From: Metaphire vulgaris
Lineage: Eukaryota; Annelida; Clitellata; Crassiclitellata; Megascolecidae
Length of the DNA: 64,000 bases
NCBI GenBank assembly: GCA_018105865.1
Contig: CM030863.1
Span: 4,428,754-4,492,753, forward strand
Direction: 5' to 3'
The notes under the pieces were generated by a model. It was not told where the DNA came from. It ran no database searches and saw only the letters and a list, made by a program, of their open reading frames with translations. A program made the position numbers and the translations under genes. This document shows positions 36,093 through 46,541 of this stretch, one piece after another (the first letter of the stretch is position 1; each line of letters opens with the position of its first letter).

Positions 36093-37202
36093 CTAAGATA
36101 AGCCAGAGTTCGTTCTGTGATTGTATTGATTACAGCGTTAGAAAATCTAAGCATCAATTAATAGTTACCACGAGTAGTTGCTTACCCTACAAGAATTTAC
36201 TTTAATTTATTAGAAATTACTTCCAAGAAACCAGAAAGTGCATAATGCCCGATTGTCGAGACTGAGCATCAGTAGTATTGTGGTAACCAGAAAGAACTGG
36301 TGTCACGAAAAAATTCCACTGTCGAACATCTCTAATTCGGACCCGTCTTTCATCTGTTCACTCAATTTCAAGTTTTGGCACTTATTCTAAAAGCCGTTTT
36401 AAGACATAGGGAATGTAGGTAAAGTAAAAGTAGGCCCGTGCTCGAGTCTGAGCGTTGGATCCCGGCGCTTATCTCCGGCCTGGGCAATCAGCAACGTAGG
36501 TGGTGTAATCCATTAATCTGGGGTAGGTTGCCATTACTTTCCCCAGCCCCACGTTTTATTTCGCAGCCTAATGCTGCTCCTCAGTTTACCACCGTCCTCT
36601 AGCGAGTAAGGCTGAGTAGACCTTAGGGCTCCTGCGGGAATTGAACCCGCGACCTTCTGCTCCATTGTCCAGCGTTGTTACCACTCTTCTAACTTCCTAC
36701 CCCTAAGGAATGTAGGCAAGCGCCTAAAGCCACGTGAAACAAGAGTCCCCGACGACCGCGGGAAATAGGTTTTCCGTGCTTCATTTTGAATGTACGATTA
36801 TTTACGATTTTCTGATGCCCGAAAGAAGTCGGACAAGCAAAAAATGTTTCAAAGTTTGAGGTTTTTAAAAGGGTCATTATCGAGTTTAGGTATTAATTAA
36901 AGGTCGTCACTACTTTGCTTAAATTTTTAAACGGTATTGTTTCAACGGATAAGACGCTACACAGGATACTTGACAATTGAAAGACCCAATAACAGATATA
37001 TTCAAACATCACATCGCATTTTATCAAATTAACGCGAACATTGTAACAAAAGTCTCGACAGCGAGACGATTCATATTCAACTAATCCTCTGATATCGGTG
37101 TCTAAAGATCATGCAAGAATGTTTATTTATTCATGCGATGACAGAGCCATGATCGCGCTTTTTCGCGTATTTTAATGCTCACTTTTGTGATGTTCAACTC
37201 AC
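36093..37202 (-). other. Intron between B5 and B6
   Basis: The 1110-bp intron contains a well-preserved SINE (36415-36703); the rest is B-type intron sequence. Confidence 0.6.
36415..36703 (-). mobile_element. tRNA-derived SINE
   Basis: On the minus strand it begins GGGTAGGAAGTTAGAAGAG with a box A-like TAGAAGAGTGG and a perfect box B GGTTCAATTCC, both spaced as in a tRNA gene (RNA polymerase III promoter). The body contains GCCCAGGCCGGAGATAAG. The 3' end is near 36415. Related copies lie at 38690, 44510 and 55698. Confidence 0.75.
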
Positions 37203-38378
37203 CAGTCTGAGCTTCGAAACATCCCTTCAGAAGCATTGTCGTCTCATAGTTCAGGACAGATGGGCTGTTCGGCTCGATCAGTTCAACACACAGCTCGTCC
37301 ACCGCCACAGCAACTCTTTCTTCACTCGGAACGACCGTTTTGCTTCCAGAGACTGGCATTCTTTCGATGGCATTATAGATTTCGGACCCATCGAAATACA
37401 TTTCTAGTCTGAATGTCTCCAGTGTGCCGTCTATGATCGTAACAGTGGCGATCAACGGCGAAAACTGGTTTGATGCGTCGGCCAACTTCGCGCAGAATTT
37501 CGGATTTGGCGAGCCATAGCGGGCCACTGCTGGTCGCCAGTTTCCATAGCCTGGCTGAACTGCGACTGGATTTGCATCGTCGCTGTTATAGGACGTGAAT
37601 TGGCTCTCGTCGAGTAGCGGCGCCTGCGTTACCATTTGGTCGATCTGAGGACAGACAACGAGCGTCGTTGAACCGGTCGGTGTCGTAGTCGTCGTCACGA
37701 CGGCTATAGATGTAGTCGTGCCGACTTCAGTAGTGGCGGCCGTCGTCGACAGCGTCGTCGGCAAGTTTTGTCGTTGGTCGTCGTTTACCGTTTGCCCGAC
37801 AGCTCAGATAAGCTCACGGTAACGCTGTAGACAGTCGTCCATTCGCCAGCAGGCTCCGTTAATTGAAAAAGATAGCATTTACTTTGCTGTCATGGGGAAA
37901 ATCTCCTGGTAATGCTAGTCGTCCATCGGACACCACCAACACGTTGTCAAAAATCGTATCCTCGCCTTTGTCACTCGTCGTGCGAATTCGCACCTTATTC
38001 ACGCCGCAGTCAGGATTGAAGCGGATTTCTACTCGATGTTCGATGCTGTCTTAAGAGTAACTTCAAAGGATGGGTAGTTGTCGTCATAGGGCCTGCTGAC
38101 CTGCAACGACCTTGACACAGGGTCATACGGTTGATATACTTCTGACGAACCCGGTATAATGTTCCCTTCTTCAATCGGTACCAGTCTCATCGTTTCACTC
38201 ATATCACAGATCCTTGTCGTTGTCGTTCCTTCGGCGGTAATGGTTGTTGTCACAATCGCAATCGTCGTCGTCGTCGTCTCCGCAGCGACGGTCGTCGCCA
38301 CCGAAGATGGGGCAGTTGTAACAGGCGCCTCTGTCGTCGTCGACTCCGATGTTGGCGAAGTAGTCGTTATCGTTGTAG
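37203..38378 (-). pseudogene. Exon B5, broken in domain I and middle linker
   Basis: The length is 1176 nt. Two inserted bases near 38030 create an in-frame TAG early in domain I (after the sequence reading KTASNIE). Further indels sit around 37860, and the middle linker is scrambled near 37760-37810. The 3' 213 codons, covering domain II, are intact. Splice sites are kept. As spelled, inclusion would truncate the protein, so the unit is either skipped, dead or misassembled. Confidence 0.75.
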
Positions 38379-39473
38379 CTAAGATAAGCCAAAGTTCGTT
38401 CTGTGATTGTATTGATTACAGCGTTAGAAAATCTAAACATCAATTAATAGTTACCACGAGTAGTTGCTTACTCTACAAGAACTAGGGTTTACGCCCAAGA
38501 AACCAGAAAGTGCATACTGCCCGATTGTCGAGACTGAGCATCAGTAGTAATGTGGTAACCAGAAAGAACTGGTGTCACGAAGAAATTCCACTGTCGAACA
38601 TCTCTAATTCGGACCCGTCTTTCTTCTGTTCACTCAATTTCAACTTCTGGCACTTATTCTAAAGGCCGTTTTAAGACATAATGAATGTAGGTAAGGTAAA
38701 AGTAGGCCCGTGCTCGAGTCTGAGCGTTGGATCTCGGCGCTTATCTCCGGCCTGGGCAATCAGCGACGTAGGTGGTGTAATCCATTAATCGGGGTAAATT
38801 GCCATTACTTTCCCCAGACCCACGTTTTACTTCGCAGCCTAATGCTGCTTCTCAGTTTACCACCGTCCTCTAGCGAGTAAGGCTGAGTGGACCTTCGGGC
38901 TCCTGCGGGAATTGAACCCGCGACCTTCTGCTCCATTGTCCAGCGTTGTTACCACTCTTCTAACTTCCTACCCCTAAGGAATGTAGGCAAGCGCCTAAAG
39001 CCACGTGAAACAAGGGTCCCCGACGACCGCGGGAAATAGGTTTTCCTTGCTTCATTTTGAATGTACGATTATTTACGATTTTCTGATGCCAGAAAGAAGT
39101 CCGACAAGCAAAAAAAGTTTCAACGTTTGAGGTTTTTAAAAGGGCCATTATCGAGTTTAGGTATTAATTAAAGGTCGTCACTACTTTGCTTAAATTGTTA
39201 AACGGTATTGTTTAAACGGATAACACGCTACACAGGATACTTGACAATTGAAAGACCCAATAACAGATATATTCAAACATCACATCGCATTTTATCAAAT
39301 TAACGCGAACATTGTAACAAAAGTCTCGACAGCGAGACGATTCATATTCAACTAATCCTCTGATATCGGCGTCTAAAGATCATGCAAGAATGTTTATTTA
39401 TTCATGCGATGACAGAGCCATGATCGCGCTTTTTCGCGTATTTTAATGCTCACTTTTGTGATGTTCAACTCAC
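38379..39473 (-). other. Intron between B4 and B5
   Basis: The 1095-bp intron contains a SINE at 38690-38974. Its right-hand half in gene direction is almost identical to the intron at 44196-44760. Confidence 0.6.
38690..38974 (-). mobile_element. tRNA-derived SINE
   Basis: Full-length copy of the family at 36415 with box B GGTTCAATTCC intact. It shares private changes (GGATCTCGGCGC, CTTCGGGCTCC) with the copy at 44510, showing that the two were duplicated together. Confidence 0.75.
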
Positions 39474-40628
39474 CAGTCTGAGCTTCGAAACATCCCTTCA
39501 GAAGCATTGTCGTCTCATAGTTCAGGACAGATGGGCTGTTCGGCTCGATCAGTTCAACACACAGCTCGTCCACCGCCACAGCAACTCTTTCTTCACTCGG
39601 AACGATCGTTTTGCTTCCAGAGACTGGCATTCTTTCGATGGCATTATAGATTTCGGACCCATCGAAATACATTTCTAGTCTGAATGTCTCCAGTGTGCCG
39701 TCTATGATCGTAACAGTGGCGATCAACGGCGAAAAGTGGTTTGATGCGTCCGCCAACTTCGCGCAGAATTTCGGATTTGGCGAGCCATAGCGGGCCACTG
39801 CTGGTCGCCAGTTTCCATAGCCTGGCTGAACTGCGACTGGATTTGCATCGTCGCTGTTATAGGACGTGAATTGGCTCTCGTCGAGTAGCGGCGCCTGCGT
39901 TACCATTTGGTCGATCTGAGGACAGACAACGAGCGTCGTCGAACCGGTCGGTGTAGTAGTCGTCGTCACGACGGCTATAGATGTAGTCGTGCCGACTTCA
40001 GTAGTGGCGGCCGTCGTCGACAGCGTTGTAGTTGTCGTTGCTTCTTTATTACAGCTCAGTAAGCTCACGGTAACGCTGTAGACAGTCGTCCATTCGCTAG
40101 CAGGCTCCGTTAATTGAAAAAAGATAGCATTTACTTTGCTGTCATGGGGAAAATCTCCTGGTAATGCTAGTCGTCCATCGGACACCACCAACACGTTGTC
40201 AAAAATCGTATCCTCGCCTTTGTCACTCGTCGTGCGAATTCGCACCTTATTCACGCCGCAGTCAGGATTGAAGCGGATTTCGTCGATGTTCGATGCTGTC
40301 TTAAGAGTAACTTCAAAGGATGGGTAGTTGTCGTCATAGGGCCTGCTGACCTGCAACGACCTTGACTCAGGGTCATACGGTTGATATACTTCTGACGAAC
40401 CCGGTATAATGTTCCCTTCTTCAATCGGTACCAGTCTCATCGTTTCACTCATATCACAGATCCTTGTCGTTGTCGTTCCTTCGGCGGTAATGGTTGTTGT
40501 TACAATCGCAATCGTCGTCGTCGTCGTCTCCGCAGCGACGGTCGTCGCCACCGAAGATGGGGCAGTTGTAACAGGCGCCTCTGTCGTCGTCGACTCCGAT
40601 GTTGGCGAAATAGTCGTTATCGTTGTAG
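39474..40628 (-). CDS. Exon B4: short-linker B unit
   Basis: An intact 385-codon exon, phase 1 at both ends, with the short middle linker. Domain II has NHFSP for NQFSP and the TIVPS variant. Confidence 0.85.
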
Positions 40629-41077
40629 CTAAGATAAGCCAGAGTTCGTTCTGTGATTGTATTGATTACAGCGTTAGAAAATCTAAACATCAATTAATAG
40701 TTACCACGAGTAGTTGCTTACCCTACAAGAACTAGAAATTACTCCCAAGAAACCAGAAAGTGCATACTGCCCGATTGTCGAGACTGAGCATCAGTAGTAT
40801 TGTGGTAACCAGAAAGAACTGGTGTCACGAACAAATTCCACTCTCGAACATCTCTAATTCGGACCCGTCTTTCTTCTGTTCACTCTACAGTATTTCAAAT
40901 TGTGGCACTTATACGCAGGGCTGTTTCAAGGCATAAGTACTGTAGGCACGCACCATGGGTCGCGTGAAACAAGGGACCCCGACGACCGCGGGAAATAGGT
41001 TTTCCGTGCTTCATTTTGAATGTACGATTATTTACGATTTTCCGATGCCCGAAAGAAGCCCGACAAGCAAAAACGTT

Positions 41078-42688
41078 ACAGCGTTTACAACAGGTCACAT
41101 TGCTCGGCCTGCTCGGTCTCAGCGCAGCCTTCGACTGCGTGGATCACGAGATCCTTTTACGGCGCCTACAGTACAAATTTGGCATCACGGGGGCGGCGCT
41201 CGGCTGGCTATCGTCATTTCTCACTGACCGCTCACAACAGGTGGCTTACCGCGGTCTTCTATCGGAAACCTTGCACCTCCTCTATGAAGTACCACAGGGC
41301 TCAGTATGCGGACCTGTCCTGTTCCTTCTGTACGTGTCAGATGTGTTCAACATCATTGCTGCCTGTGGAATGTCTGGGCACGGATACGCTGATGACATCC
41401 AAATCTACAGCAGCGGGAATGCGAGTGGAGAGCAAGCATTAACCTTCTTAGCGTTAACAACGGCATACTGTCGTGGCAGGATTCTGAAACTAAAATCGTT
41501 AACCACGAGTTACTGTCGTCTATTGTCTACGTCTCTAGTGGAGCAGGTGCAGCTGCAGGAGCAGGAGGTGACCACCCACTTAATTGTTTTGGTGACACGC
41601 CCAACCAAATGAAGCCGCGGTCTTTGGCACACGAGGTATTCTTAGTGGACACCCTGAGCCAATTATTGCATTCCAATATCCAATGCAATTCGCCCAAAGG
41701 AGCGAACCATTGTTTGCCGCTGATTAGTGTGCAGATGGCACGGTCCTTCGGAAGCAATGCAAGAATGCATGGAAAAGTGCCAGAGAATGTAACCTAAAGG
41801 AGGTAAATGGACCAGTTAAGTGACTGTATCACTAGAATCCGGGGCTGGATGGCGGAGAACTGCCTAAAGCTGAATGAAGATAAGACACAAATTATCTGGC
41901 TGGGCACAAGGCAACAGATTCAAAAGATTACAATAAATGCCTTACGCCGTCCTGACGCCACCATCGAATGTGCTACAGTGGTCAATAACCTCGGAGTGTT
42001 AATTGATAGTCAACTGACAATGGCCAACCACGTTGCATCAGTTTGCAGGAAGTCGTTCTTCCAGCTTCGCCAGCTGCGGGCAGTGAGGAACTAGCTGACC
42101 CCTGACGCAACTAGGTTGCTGGCTCAAGCATTCATCAGCAGCAGACTCGACTACTGCAACAGCATCCTTTATGGCATCAGCGACCATCTGATACAGAGAC
42201 TTCAACTCGTCCAGAATGCAGCTGCACGCTTGGTGTTCCAGAGAGGGAAGTTCGATCATATCACACCAGTACTACGAGAGCTCCACTGGCTCCCGGTCGG
42301 TCAACGCGTGACTTTTAAACTCGGGACCATCCTGTTCAAGGCCAAACACAGCTCTTCTCCGCCATATCTAACTGATATGTTCTGCTCGACGGCTAAGTTG
42401 CCTGGTCGGTCGCATCTGCGCTCCGCCTTGACCAGCACACTCGCAGTGCCTCGAACTCGGACAGGCTTCGGTGACCGCAACATGGCCGTTGCTGGCCCGG
42501 TTGTTTGGAAAAGCCTGCCAGCAACATTGCGTCCCTCTGACTCAACCATGACGCTGTTATCTTTTAGGAAACAACTGAAGACATTCTTGTTTGATTGATC
42601 CGGTTCGCAACTGACATGAGTGCATTTGCTGCTTTGCGATTATTTGCGCTATAGAAATGTTCGTAATAATAATAATAATAATGATAAT
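41078..42688 (+). mobile_element. 5'-truncated CR1/L2-like LINE
   Basis: It encodes pieces of a non-LTR reverse transcriptase. LSAAFDCVDHEIL is motif A with the usual Asp replaced by Gly just before it, VPQGSV is motif B (here followed by CGPVLF), and YADD is motif C at about 41390. After a foreign stretch the frame resumes with LNEDKTQIIWLG and a C-terminal region ending WKSLPATLRPSD...KTFLF (stop near 42597). A stop follows RQLRAVRN at 42094. The 3' tail is (TAA)n. AACGTT occurs at both edges (41072-41077 and 42689-42694), a likely target duplication. It lies opposite to the host gene and is dead. Confidence 0.8.
41440..41800. mobile_element. Unidentified insertion inside the LINE
   Basis: The reverse transcriptase sequence stops matching after the SSGNASGEQ region and resumes at LSDCITRIRGW near 41815. 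The 360 bp between has no RT motif and includes TAACCT...GTTAAC repeats near its left end. I do not recognise the family; a simple rearrangement is possible. Confidence 0.4.
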
Positions 42689-43040
42689 AACGTTTGAGGT
42701 TTTTAAAAGGGTCATTATAGAGTTTAGGTATTAATTAAAGGTCGTCACTACTTTGCTTATATTTTTAAACGGTATTGTTTAAACCTATAACACGCTACAC
42801 AGGATACTTGACAATTGAAAGACCCAATAACAGATATATTCAAACATCACATCGCATTTTATCAAATTAACGCGAACATTGTAACAAAAGTCTCGACAGC
42901 GAGACGATTCATATTCAACTAATCCTCTGATATCGGCGTCTAAAGATCATGCAAGAATGTTTATTTATTCATGCGATGACAGAGCCATGATCGCGCTTTT
43001 TCGCGTATTTTAATGCTCACTTTTGTGATGTTCAACTCAC

Positions 43041-44195
43041 CAGTCTGAGCTTCGAAACATCCCTTCAGAAGCATTGTCGTCTCATAGTTCAGGACAGATG
43101 GGCTGTTCGGCTCGATCAGTTCAACACACAGCTCGTCCACCGCCACAGCAACTCTTTCTTCACTCGGAACGATCGTTTTGCTTCCAGAGACTGGCATTCT
43201 TTCGATGGCATTATAGATTTCGGACCCATCGAAATACATTTCTAGTCTGAATGTCTCTAGTGTGCCGTCTATGATCGTAACAGTGGCGATCAACGGCGAA
43301 AACTGGTTTGATGCGTCCGCCAACTTCGCGCAGAATTTCGGATTTGGCGAGCCATAGCGGGCCACTGCTGGTCGCCAGTTTCCATAGCCTGGCTGAACTG
43401 CGACTGGATTTGCATCGTCGCTGTTATAGGACGTGAATTGGCTCTCGTCGAGTAGCGGCGCCTGCGTTACCATTTGGTCGATCTGAGGACAGACAACGAG
43501 CGTCGTTGAACCGGTCGGTGTCGTAGTCGTCGTCACGACGGCTATAGATGTAGTCGTGCCGACTTCAGTAGTGGCGGCCGTCGTCGACAGCGTTGTAGTT
43601 GTCGTTGCTTCTTTATTACAGCTCAGTAAGCTCACGGTAACGCTGTAGACAGTCGTCCATTCGGTAGCAGGCTCCGTTAATTGAAAAAAGATAGCATTTA
43701 CTTTGCTGTCATGGGGAAAATCTCCTGGTAATGCTAGTCGTCCATCGGTCACCACCAACACGTTGTCAAAAATCGTATCCTCGCCTTTGTCACTCGTCGT
43801 GCGAATTCGCACCTTATTCACGCCGCAGTCAGGATTGAAGCGGATTTCGTCGATGTTCGATGCTGTCTTAAGAGTAACTTCAAAGGATGGGTAGTTGTCG
43901 TCATAGGGCCTGCTGACTTGCAACGACCGTGACACAGGGTCATACGGTTGATATACTTCTGACGAACCCGGTATAATGTTCCCTTCTTCAATCGGTACCA
44001 GTCTCATCGTTTGACTCATATCACAGATCCTTGTCGTTGTCGTTCCTTCGGCGGTAATGGTTGTTGTCACAAGCGCAATCGTCGTCGTCGTCGTCTCCGC
44101 AGCGACGGTCGTCGCCACCGAAGATGGGGCAGTTGTAACAGGCGCCTCGGTCGTCGTCGACTCCGATGTTGGCGAAGTAGTCGTTATCGTTGTAG
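43041..44195 (-). CDS. Exon B3: short-linker B unit
   Basis: An intact 385-codon exon nearly identical to B4. Domain I reads VTDGR where B4 reads VSDGR, and has EPATEW for EPASEW. Confidence 0.85.
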
Positions 44196-45290
44196 CTAAG
44201 ATAAGCCAGAGTTCGTTCTGTGATTGTATTGATTACAGCGTTAGAAAATCTAAACATCAATTAATAGTTACAACGAGTAGTTGTTTACTCTACAAGAACT
44301 AGAAATTACTCCCAAGAAACCAGAAAGTGCATACTGCCCGATTGTCGAGACTGAGCATCAGTAGTAATGTGGTAACCAGAAAGAACTGGTGTCACGAAGA
44401 AATTCCACTGTCGAACATCTCTAATTCGGACCCGTCTTTCTTCTGTTCACTCAATTTCAACTTCTGGCACTTATTCTAAAGGCCGTTTTAAGACATAATG
44501 AATGTAGGTAAGGTAAAAGTAGGCCCGTGCTCGAGTCTGAGCGTTGGATCTCGGCGCTTATCTCCGGCCTGGGCAATCAGCGACGTAGGTGGTGTAATCC
44601 ATTAATCGGGGTAAATTGCCATTACTTTCCCCAGACCCACGTTTTACTTCGCAGCCTAATGCTGCTTCTCAGTTTACCACCGTCCTCTAGCGAGTAAGGC
44701 TGAGTGGACCTTCGGGCTCCTGCGGGAATTGAACCCGCGACCTTCTGCTCCATTGTCCAGCGTTGTTACCACTCTTCTAACTTCCTACCCCTAAGGAATG
44801 TAGGCAAGCGCCTAAAGCCACGTGAAACAAGAGTCCCCGACGACCGCGGGAAATAGGTTTTCCGTGCTTCATTTTGAATGTACGATTATTTACGATTTTC
44901 TGATGCCCGAAAGAAGTCGGACAAGCAAAAAATGTTTCAAAGTTTGAGGTTTTTAAAAGGGTCATTATCGAGTTTAGGTATTAATTAAAGGTCGTCACTA
45001 CTTTGCTTAAATTTTTAAACGGTATTGTTTCAACGGATAAGACGCTACACAGGATACTTGACAATTGAAAGACCCAATAACAGATATATTCAAACATCAC
45101 ATCGCATTTTATCAAATTAACGCGAACATTGTAACAAAAGTCTCGACAGCGAGACGATTCATATTCAACTAATCCTCTGATATCGGTGTCTAAAGATCAT
45201 GCAAGAATGTTTATTTATTCATGCGATGACAGAGCCATGATCGCGCTTTTTCGCGTATTTTAATGCTCACTTTTGTGATGTTCAACTCAC
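44196..45290 (-). other. Intron between B2 and B3, mosaic
   Basis: The segment to about 44760 matches 38379-38960 including private SINE changes, while 44800-45290 matches 36720-37202 (for example CAAGAGTCCCC and GAAGTCGGACAAGC). The switch lies within or next to the SINE. Confidence 0.65.
44510..44791 (-). mobile_element. tRNA-derived SINE
   Basis: Full-length copy in the same intron position and orientation as 38690-38974 and with the same private changes. Box B is intact. Confidence 0.75.
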
Positions 45291-46541
45291 CAGTCTGAGC
45301 TTCGAAACATCCCTTCAGAAGCATTGTCGTCTCATAGTTCAGGACAGATGGGCTGTTCGGCTCGATCAGTTCAACACACAGCTCGTCCACCGCCACAGCA
45401 ACTCTTTCTTCACTCGGAACGACCGTTTTGCTTCCAGAGACTGGCATTCTTTCGATGGCGTTATAGATTTCGGACCCATCGAAATACATTTCTAGTCTGA
45501 ATGTCTCCAGTGTGCCGTCTATGATCGTAACAGTGGCGATCAACGGCGAAAACTGGTTTGATGCGTCCGCCAACTTCGCGCAGAATTTCGGATTTGGCGA
45601 GCCATAGCGGGCCACTGCTGGTCGCCAGTTTCCATAGCCTGGCTGAACTGCGACTGGATTTGCATCGTCGCTGTTATAGGACGTGAATTGGCTCTCGTCG
45701 AGTAGCGGCGCCTGCGTTACCATTTGGTCGATCTGAGGACAGACAACGAGCGTCGTTGAACCGGTCGGTGTCGTAGTCGTCGTCACGACGGCTATAGATG
45801 TAGTCGTGCCGACTTCTGTAGTGGCGGCCGTCGTCGACAGCGTTGTAGTTGTCGTCGGCAATGTTTCTAACGAGTGCAATGTCATGGTCGTTGTCGTCGA
45901 TGGCACCGTTTGCCCGACGGTTGTTGAAGACGGTGCGACGATAGTTGTCGTTGCTTCTTTATTACAGCTCAGTAAGCTCACGGTAACGCTGTAGACACTC
46001 GTCCATTCGCTGGCAGGCTCCGTTAATTGGAAAAAGATAGCATTTACTTTGCTGTCATGTGGAAAATCTCCTGGTAGTGCTAGTCGTCCATCGGTCTCCA
46101 CCAACACGTTGTCTAAAATCGTATCCTCGCCTTTGTCGCTCGTCGTTCGTATATGCACTTTATTCACGCCGGAGTCGGGATTGAAGCGGATTTCGTCGAT
46201 GTTCGATGCTGTCTTAAGAGTAACTTCAAAGGATGGGTAGTTGTCGTCATAGGGCCTGCTGACCTGCAACGACCTTGACACAGGGTCATACGGTTGATAT
46301 ACTTCTGACGAACCCGGTATAATGTTCCCTTCTTCAATCGGTATCAGGCTCATCGTTTCGCTCATATCACAGATCCTTGTCGTTGTCGTTCCTTCGGTGG
46401 TAATGGTTGTTGTCACAATCGCAATCGTCGTCGTCGTCGTCTCCGCAGCGACGGTCGTCGCCACCGAAGATGGAGCAGTTGTGACAGGCGCCTCTGTCGT
46501 CGTCGTCTCCGATGTTGGCGAAGTAGTCGTTATTGTTGTAG
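45291..46541 (-). CDS. Exon B2: full-linker B unit
   Basis: An intact 417-codon exon. Domain I reads MSLIPIEE in place of MRLVPIEE and KVHIRTT for KVRIRTT. The middle linker is full length. The acceptor tract has lost one base (TCTAG for TCTTAG) but keeps AG in register. Confidence 0.85.

Larger units (their letters stand above)
40629..43040 (-). other. Intron between B3 and B4, carrying a LINE
   Basis: The 2412-bp intron lacks the SINE. In its place it has the older form of the intron (TTCAAATTGTGGCACTTATACGC at about 40893) and a LINE insertion at 41078-42688. Confidence 0.65.

Noticed and set aside
36600..36703. A possible tRNA gene on the minus strand (box A and box B)
   Set aside because: The anticodon stem and acceptor pairing are not convincing, and the same sequence recurs with a common non-tRNA body at 38690, 44510 and 55698, so it is the head of a SINE.
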